Source of the DNA: Streptomyces hokutonensis
Lineage (GTDB): Bacteria; Actinomycetota; Actinomycetes; Streptomycetales; Streptomycetaceae
Direction: 5' to 3'
Assembly (NCBI RefSeq): GCF_000376565.1
Contig: NZ_BARG01000006.1
Coordinates: forward strand, 62,001 to 126,000
DNA length: 64,000 nt
Translations under genes and position numbers: made by a program
Part shown: positions 50,463 through 59,055 of the stretch, one piece after another
How the letters are laid out: every line of letters starts with the position of its first letter
Numbering within the stretch: position 1 is the stretch's first letter
Notes under the pieces: model-generated
What the model was told of the DNA's origin: nothing
The model's database searches: none
Seen by the model: the letters and a program-made list of their open reading frames with translations, nothing else

Positions 50463-51527
50463 TCAGTCGTGGACGGTCATTCCGAAGCCGGTGTCGAGGC
50501 GCATCGACTCCATGAGCATGAAGGCGTTGCTCTCGGTGAAGACGTCGGCCGCGGCGAGGACGCCGGTGTACTTCCGGACGACCGGGCGGGCGGCGACCGC
50601 GATCACCTCGTCGAGGTAGGTCTTGACCGCGGCCCAGGTGTTGTTGCCGTACTTCACGAAGTAGGGGGTGGCGTCGACCGTGGTGAGGGCGGTGCGGATC
50701 TCCGTCTCCAGGTCGTCCATGTAGTCGATGTGGATCCTGAGGTCGTGGCGCGTGCCCAGGCGTCCGAGGTGGCCGCCGATGAAGGTGGTCCACGGGTACT
50801 TGAGGGCCTTGGCCGGTGCCTGCAGCGAGCCCGGTATGTCCTCGTTGATGTTGAGGTTGGCGAAGGGCACCCAGCCGGGCAGGGCCACGTCCACCAGCAT
50901 CAGCGTGTCGTGGTCGGGGAGGTGGATGTAGATGTTGTCGGGGGTGTGGTTGGCGCCCTGCCAGGCGAGTTCGATGCGCTCGCCGCCGATGTGCAGGACC
51001 CGGTGGTCCTCGAAGGTCTCCTCGGGGGCGGGCTTGTTGGGGTCGTTGTCCCGGAGGAGGAGTCTGCGGGTCTCGGAGTGGCCGATCCGGGTGACGTGCC
51101 GGCCGAAGATGCCGGAGCCGCCGGCGTGGTCGGAGTGGTGGTGCGAGTAGACGAGGTGCGTGACCTTGTTGCTCAGGCCGCTCGGCCTGGTCACGTCGTC
51201 GATCGCGCGCTGGATGTTGTGGCCGATCGACGGCGGCGCGTCGAGCAGCACCACGCCGTCGCGGGTGGTCAGGAACGCGGAGACATAGGTGCCGTCGGTG
51301 ACCCAGTAGAGGTTCCGTTTGATACGTCCGACGTAGTAGCCCTGGCTGTTGAGCGCCGGGCCGAGCGAGGACTGGGGCACCGGGGCGAAGTCGGGCAGGT
51401 CACTGCTGTCGGCGGCGCGGGCCGGGGCGGCGAGTGCCGTGTCGGCGACGACCGAGCCGATCGCGGGGACCGCGGTCAGGGCGGCGGCGCGGGCCAGGAG
51501 GGAGCGGCGGGAGGCGTGGACGGCCAT
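50463..51527 (-). CDS. Tat-exported MBL-fold hydrolase
   Basis: 354 residues. A twin-arginine signal (SRRSLLARAAALTAVP) suggests Tat export. Metal site YSHHHSDHAGGSG, further ligands ANHTPDNIY and FIGGHLGRLG. It resembles secreted subclass metallo-beta-lactamase-fold proteins more than true beta-lactamases. Two Rrf2-like operators stand upstream at 51582-51629. ATG 51527 follows AGAGG. Confidence 0.87.
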   Translation of the reverse strand: MAVHASRRSLLARAAALTAVPAIGSVVADTALAAPARAADSSDLPDFAPVPQSSLGPALNSQGYYVGRIKRNLYWVTDGTYVSAFLTTRDGVVLLDAPPSIGHNIQRAIDDVTRPSGLSNKVTHLVYSHHHSDHAGGSGIFGRHVTRIGHSETRRLLLRDNDPNKPAPEETFEDHRVLHIGGERIELAWQGANHTPDNIYIHLPDHDTLMLVDVALPGWVPFANLNINEDIPGSLQAPAKALKYPWTTFIGGHLGRLGTRHDLRIHIDYMDDLETEIRTALTTVDATPYFVKYGNNTWAAVKTYLDEVIAVAARPVVRKYTGVLAAADVFTESNAFMLMESMRLDTGFGMTVHD

Positions 51528-51581
51528 GTTCTGGACCTCTTCTCTGCGCGACGCAGAACGCAAGATACAGGGGGCTTGTAA

Positions 51582-51629
51582 TTGCTTGCCTGAGCAACAA
51601 TAGGCTTGTTTAGTTGCTCAGGCAAGCAG
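51582..51629. promoter_or_regulatory. Pair of inverted operators, probably for the Rrf2 regulator
   Basis: TTGCTTGCCTGAGCAAC (51582-51598) and, on the other strand, CTGCTTGCCTGAGCAAC (51629-51613). Each has a TTGCT or TGCT arm facing AGCAA. A near-identical site lies at 52725. They lie 55-102 bases before the MBL gene start, where they could cover its promoter. Confidence 0.7.
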
Positions 51630-51651
51630 TTCGGCATACGGGGGCGTGCGA

Positions 51652-52068
51652 TCAGAAGCTGTCGCCGCCGAGCGCCTCCAGGAAGACCTTCGGGTTCCAG
51701 TACTCCCGGTAGTTGACGACGAGTCCGTCGCGGAAGGTCGCGAAGGTCGCGTAACTCATGTTGTAGGGGTTGCCGTTGGACACCACGCTGCCGATCACGC
51801 TCCACTCCGCGATCGCCACGTTCTCGTCGGCGGTCGGATAGACGCGCACCGAGGGGATCTCGCGGATGTCGATGAGGTCGGGGTAGCCGCGCAGGTAGTC
51901 GTAGAGCGCCTCGCGGCCCTCGATCCGGGCGGGCGATCCCTCCGGGGCGAAGGGGAATTCGGCGACGACGTCGTCGGCGCACAGATCCGTCCAGGCCTTC
52001 ATGTCCTTGGCGAGGAAGGTGTCGAAGGTGCGCCGCAGCAGGTCGACGGCCGAGGGGGTGCTGCTCAT
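51652..52068 (-). CDS. SnoaL/NTF2-like protein
   Basis: 138 residues; AVDLLRRTFDTFLAKDMKAW, CADDVVAEFPFAPEG and FRDGLVVNYREYWNP are typical NTF2-fold features. Such proteins are small-molecule isomerases or binding proteins. ATG 52068 has AGGAG six bases upstream. The GTG further upstream is not needed. Confidence 0.85.
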   Translation of the reverse strand: MSSTPSAVDLLRRTFDTFLAKDMKAWTDLCADDVVAEFPFAPEGSPARIEGREALYDYLRGYPDLIDIREIPSVRVYPTADENVAIAEWSVIGSVVSNGNPYNMSYATFATFRDGLVVNYREYWNPKVFLEALGGDSF

Positions 52069-52188
52069 CGTGTGCTCCTGTCGAGAGGGACGTCCGCCCT
52101 GGGCGGCGGACGCTCCGACACTGGCACTGTGTAAGCGACACAGCGACACTTATCTTCGAGGGGCGCCACGGACCACCGCGTCACGCGG

Positions 52189-52635
52189 TCACCATTCGAG
52201 CGGCATCGTGAACTTCCCGAGGCGGGCGACCTCGTCGGCGATCTCGGCGACCGTGGTGTGGTCCAGCTCCGCCTCGAAGGCCTCGCGGGCGCGGGTCAGC
52301 GCGGGCTGGAGACCGCCCACGATGTTGCTGCCGACCGCGCAGTCCGGCGGCGGCGGAGTGCGGTGCAGGGTGAAAAGCCGGGTGTCCTCCACCGCGCGGT
52401 ACACCTCGAGGAGGTTGATCTCCTCGGCCGGCCTGGCCAGCAACGCGCCGCCGCCCGCGCCGAGTTGGGACCTGGTGAGCCCGGCCGCGCTCAGCCGGGA
52501 CAGCAGGCCGCGGATCACCACGGGGCTGGTGTTGGCGGAGTGGGCGAGGTCCTCCGAGCGCAGCGGTTTGTCGCCGGTGACCGCGAGGGCGACCAGGGCG
52601 TGGACGGCGACGACGAAGCGACTACTGGTGGGCAT
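52189..52635 (-). CDS. Rrf2-family transcriptional regulator
   Basis: 148 residues. N-terminal winged HTH: RFVVAVHALVALAVT, then LAHSANTSPVVIRGLLSRL and GLTRSQLGAGGG. The C-terminal part has a single Cys (PPDCAVGSNI) instead of the three that bind an Fe-S cluster in IscR or NsrR, so it is a non-cluster member, possibly thiol-based. The repeated TTGCTTGCxTGAGCAA sites around it are its probable targets. It diverges from the SDR gene. Confidence 0.88.
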   Translation of the reverse strand: MPTSSRFVVAVHALVALAVTGDKPLRSEDLAHSANTSPVVIRGLLSRLSAAGLTRSQLGAGGGALLARPAEEINLLEVYRAVEDTRLFTLHRTPPPPDCAVGSNIVGGLQPALTRAREAFEAELDHTTVAEIADEVARLGKFTMPLEW

Positions 52636-52648
52636 GGCGATCCTGGAG

Positions 52649-52671
52649 CGTGTAAGGGTGACGGTTACACG
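52649..52671. promoter_or_regulatory. Palindrome before the Rrf2 gene
   Basis: CGTGTAA, nine bases, TTACACG: a perfect 7-bp inverted repeat 14 bases before the Rrf2 ATG. It differs from the TTGCT-type sites, so it may serve another regulator or form part of the promoter. Confidence 0.45.
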
Positions 52672-52724
52672 TCCCACTATGCCGCAGCGGCGACTTGCCG
52701 TGCGCCCGTCGACTGGCGCACAAT

Positions 52725-52740
52725 TTGCTTGCTTGAGCAA
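52725..52740. promoter_or_regulatory. Third copy of the Rrf2-like operator
   Basis: TTGCTTGCTTGAGCAA differs from the site at 51582 by one base. It lies in the divergent region between the Rrf2 gene and the SDR gene, 58 bases before the SDR start. Confidence 0.7.
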
Positions 52741-52747
52741 TAAGCGC

Positions 52748-52774
52748 CCTTCAATGCCTTCAATGCCTTCGATG
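52748..52774 (+). repeat. Three 9-bp repeats in the SDR leader
   Basis: CCTTCAATG, CCTTCAATG, CCTTCGATG in tandem, just before the ribosome site of the SDR gene. Significance unknown. Confidence 0.6.
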
Positions 52775-52797
52775 CTGCGACGCAGGAGATGAGAACC

Positions 52798-53508
52798 ATG
52801 GCTGATGTCCCGAGTGATCTCCCGACCGCACGGGTCGCGGTGGTGACCGGCGGAGCCGGCGCGATCGGCGGTGCGATCGCCCGTGAACTCGCCCGGCTCG
52901 GACACCGGGTCGTCGTCCTGGACCGCACCGGAGACGTCGTCTGCGATCTCGCCTCGGAGCAGGATGTACGGCGGGCAGCCGCCGAGATCCTGGAGCGGTA
53001 CGGCCGCGTCGACGTGCTCGTGCACTCGGCCGCCGCGGCCGACGCGCTGGAGTGGGAGACCGTCGGCCTCGCCGACTGGCGGCGGATCCAGGCCGTCAAC
53101 GTCGAGTCGGTCCTGCTGCTGGCGCAGGCCTTCGTGCCCGGGATGCGGGAGCGTGGCTTCGGCCGGATCGTGCTGATCACCTCCGACACCGTGTGGCGGC
53201 CGCCGACCCCCGACCTGCTCGGCTACATCACCAGCAAGGGAGCGCTCACCGCGTTCGCGCGCACCCTGGCCGCCGCGCTGGGCAGGGACGGAATCGCCGT
53301 GACGTCCGTCGCCCCGGGGCTCACCCGCACCCCGGCGACCGCCTACCAGCCGGACGAGGCCTTCGACGCGGCCCTGGCCACCCAGGCACTCCCCCGCCCT
53401 CTCGTCCCCGACGACGTCGCCGCGACCGTGGGCTTCCTGGCCGGCGACGCCGCCGAGGCACTGACCGGCCAGGTCCTGACGGTGGACGGCGGCAGCCTGC
53501 TGCGCTGA
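52798..53508 (+). CDS. Short-chain dehydrogenase/reductase
   Basis: 236 residues. VVTGGAGAIGGAIA is the nucleotide site; the catalytic Ser and YxxxK are in LITSDTVW and GYITSKGAL; VDGGSLLR is the usual end. ATG 52798 has AGGAG nine bases upstream; ATG 52789 is too close to it. Divergent from Rrf2 with the operator between, so probably induced together with the MBL, NTF2-like and MDR genes. Confidence 0.9.
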   Translation: MADVPSDLPTARVAVVTGGAGAIGGAIARELARLGHRVVVLDRTGDVVCDLASEQDVRRAAAEILERYGRVDVLVHSAAAADALEWETVGLADWRRIQAVNVESVLLLAQAFVPGMRERGFGRIVLITSDTVWRPPTPDLLGYITSKGALTAFARTLAAALGRDGIAVTSVAPGLTRTPATAYQPDEAFDAALATQALPRPLVPDDVAATVGFLAGDAAEALTGQVLTVDGGSLLR

Positions 53509-53545
53509 GCGGAGCAGGCTGCCGAAGGATTCCGCGGCGCGGACG

Positions 53546-54298
53546 TCAGATGTCGTACGACGCCCTCGGCGCCGCCAGTTCCACCGGGCCGGCGAAGACC
53601 TCGCGGGCGTCGGCCAGGTTGGCCTGGGGGTCGGTCCACGGGGGGATGTGGGTCAGGACCAGGCGCCGGGCTCCCGCCCTGGTCGCCGACTCGCCCGCCT
53701 CGCGGCCGTTGAGGTGGAGGTCGGGGATGTTCTCCTTGCCGTGGGTGAACGCGGCCTCGCACAGGAACAGGTCGGTGTCCCGGGCGAGTTCGTCCAGGGA
53801 TTCGCTGACGCCCGTGTCACCGGAGTAGGTGAGGGACCGGCCGCCGTGCTCGACGCGGATGGCGTAGGCCTCGACGGGGTGGCGGACCCGCTCGGTGTGC
53901 ACGGTGAAGGGGCCGACGTCGAACGTGGACGGCTTCACCGTGTGGAAGTCGAAGACCTCGCTCATCGAGGACGCGGTGGGGGTGTCGGCGTAGGCCGTGG
54001 TGAGTCGGTGCTCGGTGCCCTCGGGGCCGTAGACCGGGATGGGGTCGCAACGGCCGCCGTCGTGGCGGTAGTAGCGCGCGACGAAGTACGCGCACATGTC
54101 GATGCAGTGGTCGGCGTGCAGATGGCTGAGGAAGATCGCGTCGAGGTCGTAGAGACCGCAGTGGCGCTGCAGCTCGCCAAGGGCGCCGTTGCCCATGTCG
54201 AGGAGCAGCCGGAAGCCGTCGGCCTCTACGAGGTAGCTCGAACAGGCCGATTCCGCGGACGGGAACGACCCCGAGCAGCCGACGACGGTGAGCTTCAT
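53546..54298 (-). CDS. MBL-fold metallo-hydrolase (RNase Z-like subgroup)
   Basis: 250 residues. MKLTVVGCSGSFPSAES, the metal motif SHLHADHCIDM, YSGDTGVSESL and a late LTHIPPW His. It resembles cyclic phosphodiesterases or RNase Z-like proteins, lacking an export signal. It is a conserved Streptomyces core gene near rph and the PTS. Function not assigned. Confidence 0.88.
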   Translation of the reverse strand: MKLTVVGCSGSFPSAESACSSYLVEADGFRLLLDMGNGALGELQRHCGLYDLDAIFLSHLHADHCIDMCAYFVARYYRHDGGRCDPIPVYGPEGTEHRLTTAYADTPTASSMSEVFDFHTVKPSTFDVGPFTVHTERVRHPVEAYAIRVEHGGRSLTYSGDTGVSESLDELARDTDLFLCEAAFTHGKENIPDLHLNGREAGESATRAGARRLVLTHIPPWTDPQANLADAREVFAGPVELAAPRASYDI

Positions 54299-54512
54299 AA
54301 AGCAGAAACCTCCGCTGGCGGATTACTTCTGGAGTTGGGGGACGGGGGTCGTGCGGTCCGTCGAGCGTAAGGCGCAAAAGGGCCGGTCGCTCCTCCGCCA
54401 AGGGCTGTTGTGGGGGAACTCACCTGTGGTGTCACCGGTTCGGCTGGAACCGGGGCGTGTGGGGTGTGCGAGAGGGCGCGCGGCCGGGATTGCGCGCCGG
54501 TAACGTCGTCGC

Positions 54513-54938
54513 ATGGACAGGTTCTGGTGGCTCGCGCTCGCGGCGGTGATGTTGCTGGCGCTGGTCGCCACGCTGGTCGACGGGTGGGGGCGCGGGCGCC
54601 GCCCCGCACGGAAGGTGCGGGGGGACCGGCCGCGGCCCGCCGAGATCTGGTGGGCGAACGTTCCCTACGAGGATCAGCCGGGCGCGGCGAAGGACCGGCC
54701 GTGTCTGGTGCTCGCGGTGCGCGGGCGGACCGCGACGGTCGCGAAGATCACCAGCAAGTACCACGACGAGCGGGGCGGGGTGATCGCGCTGCCCCCGGGG
54801 TCGGTCGGGGACGCGCAGGGGCGGGCGAGCTATCTGGAGACCGCCGAGCTGCGGTCCGTGCCGGTGGCCGATTTCCGACGGCGGGTGGGGGTCGCGGACC
54901 CGGTGCTGTGGGACCAGGTACGGCATCTCGCGCGGTAG
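54513..54938 (+). CDS. Membrane-anchored PemK/MazF-like protein
   Basis: 141 residues. One N-terminal helix (WWLALAAVMLLALVATLVDG), then RPAEIWWANVPYED and DRPCLVLAV, the MazF/PemK fold entry. MazF toxins are mRNA interferases, but a membrane-anchored form without a neighbouring antitoxin is more likely a domesticated relative. ATG 54513. Confidence 0.8.
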   Translation: MDRFWWLALAAVMLLALVATLVDGWGRGRRPARKVRGDRPRPAEIWWANVPYEDQPGAAKDRPCLVLAVRGRTATVAKITSKYHDERGGVIALPPGSVGDAQGRASYLETAELRSVPVADFRRRVGVADPVLWDQVRHLAR

Positions 54939-55027
54939 GCGCGTAGGGCGCAACGACCGCTGATTGCACGGCAATTGGGGTGGTGTGCGAAGGGGGCGAA
55001 CGCCGGTGTGCGGGGATACTGACCCGT

Positions 55028-55933
55028 ATGACGGACTGGCTCGTACTCGCGGGTTGCCTGGTGGTCGCGTGGCTGGCGTGGGGTCTCGACAACCGCGCGC
55101 GTGACGCTGTCGAGGACGCCCGGCTGAAGGCGATCCTGGCCCAGGAGCGGAACGACGTCCGCGTCGAGCCGGATGCCGTGGAACGGCTGGGGCCGGCGGG
55201 CCTGGTCTGGCTGAACGGCCAGGACCCGTCAAGGATGAGAGAGGGCGCGGTGGCCGGCCTGGTGGCCGCTGGTCTCCTGCGCCGGGCGTCGCCCGACGGA
55301 CCCGGCAGGCAGCGTTGGATCGCTCGCGGCAGGTTGCCCGAGACCGCCGACCCGTTCGAGCGCGAACTGTGGACCGCGGCGCTGCCGCCGCATGTGCGCG
55401 ACCCTGCCTACTCCCGCATCCACCTGGAGGGCGAGTACTTGTCGGACCTGGTGATCCCGAACTCCTGGCACCTGCTGGAGGAGGCGAAGGCGCGGCTGAT
55501 CAGCGAGGGCTATCTGCGGGACCGGTCCGAGCGCGTGCCCGGCTGACCGCCGGCCCGGGGCCGTTGGTCGACCATCGCCGCGGCGGCGACGGTACCGGCG
55601 GTGGCCGTGCTGCTCCTCGACCAGGCCTGGATCCGGGCCGCGCTGGCGCTGGTCATCGGTGCGCTCACCGTACTGCGGGCGCTGCCCGGCGGTCGGTTCA
55701 CGCCGGGGCCGATGCCACCCACGACCGCCAAGGGGGACGAGGTGCTCAGGATGGCGTTCGAACGGTACGCGGAGCTGGATCCGGCCACGCGCCCGGCGAC
55801 GGAGCCGTACGACCCGGGCCAGGTGCGGATGGCGGTCGCGCTCTACGGCCTCGCGGTGCTCGACCACGTCGACGCGAGGATGAAGGGCGACCGGGGCCGT
55901 GAGGCGGTCGTCTCCTGGGGCCCCGGGGAGTGA
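55028..55933 (+). pseudogene. TIGR04222-like membrane protein split by an in-frame TGA
   Basis: Residues from ATG 55028 to TGA 55544-55546 (172 residues: one N-terminal helix MTDWLVLAGCLVVAWLAW, then a soluble domain) and the following open stretch to 55933 (VAVLLLDQAWIRAALALVIG, a second membrane region, and a soluble tail) lie in the same frame with no shift. Together they make about 300 codons, the size of TIGR04222-type membrane proteins. The TGA could be a mutated TGG, a sequence error or a leaky stop (TGAC context). The second part alone would start at GTG 55601. Family assignment is tentative. Confidence 0.65.
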
Positions 55934-55951
55934 CCGCCCGGGGCGCTCGGA

Positions 55952-56908
<957 letters not shown>

Positions 56909-57187
56909 TCAGGCCATACCGCCGGCCACGGCCGGCAGGATCGTGACGCTGTCGCCGTCGGTCAGCTTGGTGTTGATGCCGTCGAGGAAGCGGACGTCCT
57001 CGTCGTTCAGATAGACGTTGACGAAGCGGCGCAGCTCGCCGCCGTCGACGATGCGGGCCTGGATGCCCGCGTGCCGGGTCTCGAGGTCGGCGAAGAGCGC
57101 GGCGAGGTTCTCACCGGCACCCTCGACGGCCTTCTCGCCGCCGGTGTAGGTGCGGAGGATGGTGGGGATGCGGACCTCGATGGCCAT
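56909..57187 (-). CDS. cysO: Sulfur-carrier protein CysO (MoaD/ThiS family)
   Basis: 92 residues, beta-grasp fold (AIEVRIPTILRTYTGG, FVNVYLNDEDVRFLDG, ILPAVAGGMA). The functional diglycine is followed by Met-Ala, so the C-terminus must be trimmed before activation, most likely by the JAMM peptidase at 58549. ATG 57187 follows AGGAG-like sequence. A Cys-rich leader peptide is encoded 99 bases upstream. Confidence 0.92.
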   Translation of the reverse strand: MAIEVRIPTILRTYTGGEKAVEGAGENLAALFADLETRHAGIQARIVDGGELRRFVNVYLNDEDVRFLDGINTKLTDGDSVTILPAVAGGMA

Positions 57188-57285
57188 GGCAAGGGGCTCC
57201 TGTCGGAAGCGGGAGGGGTCGTCTGGTGTCGGTGGGCACACGTCTGCTTGCCGCGGCGCACGGCCTGTACGGCGACAGCGCGCTG

Positions 57286-57381
57286 TCAACAGATGGCGCT
57301 GTTCAGCCTGCACAGGTCGACGTGCAGCCGCGCCACGAGCAGCGTGCCCGGCGCCTTGTCGCTCACGTCGAGAAGAACCAT
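57286..57381 (-). CDS. Cysteine-containing leader peptide before cysO-cysM
   Basis: 31 codons beginning MVLLDVSDKAPG and ending LHVDLCRLNSAIC then TGA. This ending matches the actinobacterial sulfur-gene leader peptides whose terminal Cys codons stall ribosomes when cysteine is short. The stop lies 99 bases before the cysO ATG. It is a candidate for ribosome-mediated attenuation. Confidence 0.8.
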   Translation of the reverse strand: MVLLDVSDKAPGTLLVARLHVDLCRLNSAIC

Positions 57382-57469
57382 GGGCTCATCGTATCGATTC
57401 CCGGTCCGGGCCCCGGTAGGTGATCTCACAATTCGGACGAAATTCATTCGGGGGCTGAGACGGCGCAGC

Positions 57470-58513
57470 TCAGGCGGACTGCCGTACGACCAGCCGGGTG
57501 GGCACGATCGCCGACGGCAGGTCCTCCCCGCTGTCCTGTTCGGTGCGGTCGAACAGGAGCCGGGCCAGCAGGCGGCCCATCTCGGCGACGTCCTGGTGGA
57601 CGGTGGTCAGCGGTGGGTCGGTCGACTCGGAGATGGAGACGAGGTCGTCGAAGCCGACCACGGCCACGTCCTGCGGGACCCGGCGCCCGCGTTCGCGCAG
57701 GGTCTGGAGGGCGCCGGAGGCCATGAGGTCGGAGGCGACGAAGACGGCGTCCAGGTCGGGGTGGCGGTCGAGCAGCGCGGCCATGGCGTCGGCGCCGCCC
57801 TGCCGGGTGTAGTCGGCGCGTTCGACCAGGTGGGGCGCGGTGTCCGGGAGGGCGTCCCGGTAGCCGGCGAGCCGGTCGGCGGCGGAGTGCTCCTGGTCGT
57901 AGGGGCCGGTGACCGTGGCGATGCGCTGCCTGCCGAGGGCGAGGAGGTGGCGGACGGCCAGTTGGGCGCCGCCGCGGTTGTCGCCGTCGACGTAGGCCTG
58001 GCCGCGCACGGGATCGCCGTCGCACAGGAGGGGTCGGCCGCCGAACACGGCGGGCAGGGCGAGCCGGTCGACCATCTCGGGCATCCGGTCGCCGGGGCGC
58101 AGCGAGAACAGGATCGCGCCGTCGACATGGCCGCCGCCGAGGTAGTCGGCCACGCGCGCGTAGTCGTCGGGTTCGTCGACGAACAGCAGGACGGCCTGGG
58201 CGCCGTGCCGGGCGAGTTCGGAGCGGATGCCGCGCAGCAGGCAGTCGAAGAACGGGTCGAGGAACAGCCGGTCCTCGGGCTGCGCGGCCACGACCGCGAC
58301 GGCGCCGGTGCGCCGGGTGACCAGCTGCCGGGCCGCCTGGTTGGGCACATAGCCCAGCGCGGAGATCGCCTCCCGGACCCGGACCGCGACCTCCGGACTC
58401 ACCTTGGGCTCGCCGTTGACCACCCGCGACACCGTGGACTTCGAGACCCCCGACCAGCGGGCGACATCCTCCAGCGTGGGGCGCCGCGCGTTCGACCGCT
58501 GCGTCAACACCAT
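57470..58513 (-). CDS. LacI-family transcriptional regulator
   Basis: 347 residues. TLEDVARWSGVSKSTVSRVVNG is the DNA-binding HTH (shown in parts: VARWSGVSKSTVSRVV); the sugar-binding core contains AVAVVAAQPEDRLF and VAVVGFDDLVSISES. ATG 58513 is chosen; GTG 58522 lies three codons earlier. It interrupts the mec-cysO-cysM order. Ligand unknown. Confidence 0.9.
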   Translation of the reverse strand: MVLTQRSNARRPTLEDVARWSGVSKSTVSRVVNGEPKVSPEVAVRVREAISALGYVPNQAARQLVTRRTGAVAVVAAQPEDRLFLDPFFDCLLRGIRSELARHGAQAVLLFVDEPDDYARVADYLGGGHVDGAILFSLRPGDRMPEMVDRLALPAVFGGRPLLCDGDPVRGQAYVDGDNRGGAQLAVRHLLALGRQRIATVTGPYDQEHSAADRLAGYRDALPDTAPHLVERADYTRQGGADAMAALLDRHPDLDAVFVASDLMASGALQTLRERGRRVPQDVAVVGFDDLVSISESTDPPLTTVHQDVAEMGRLLARLLFDRTEQDSGEDLPSAIVPTRLVVRQSA

Positions 58514-58548
58514 CTCCGTCACGGCGAGTTGGGCTGTTGCGTACGCGG

Positions 58549-58977
58549 TCAGTATGCCTCTACGACCTTCACGTCCTCCTCCGTGATCTCGCCCTCCACG
58601 ATCCGGTAGGAGCGGAACTGGAAGGGGCCGGCGTCGTCGGTGTCGGCGGTGGAGACGAGGACGTAGTGGGCGCCGGGCTCGTTGGCGTAGGAGAGGTCGG
58701 TGCGGGAGGGATAGGCCTCGGTCGCGGTGTGGGAGTGGTAGATGATCACCGGCTCCTCGTCGCGGTCGTCCATCTCGCGGTAGAGCTTCAGCAGGTCCTG
58801 CGAGTCGAACTCGTAGAACGTGGGCGAGCGGGCCGCGTTCAGCATCGGGATGAACCGCTCGGGGCGGTCCGTGCCCGCCGGGCCCGCGACGACTCCGCAC
58901 GCCTCGTCGGGGTGGTCCGCGCGCGCGTGCGTCACGATCTGGTCGAAGAGGGTTTGGGTGATGGTCAGGGTCGACAT
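58549..58977 (-). CDS. mec: Mec+-type JAMM/M67 metallopeptidase
   Basis: 142 residues. The JAMM motif reads YHSHTATEAYPSRTD (H-x-H-x7-S-x2-D) with an upstream Glu. In M. tuberculosis Mec+ releases cysteine from the CysO-Cys conjugate; here it may also trim the Met-Ala tail of CysO. ATG 58977. Confidence 0.92.
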   Translation of the reverse strand: MSTLTITQTLFDQIVTHARADHPDEACGVVAGPAGTDRPERFIPMLNAARSPTFYEFDSQDLLKLYREMDDRDEEPVIIYHSHTATEAYPSRTDLSYANEPGAHYVLVSTADTDDAGPFQFRSYRIVEGEITEEDVKVVEAY

Positions 58978-59055
58978 GGTCGTCAGGATATGCAGAAGGG
59001 CCGCCCGCGTACCGAGTGGTGGTACGGGGCGGCCCATATGCCGGGATCCGGTGGG

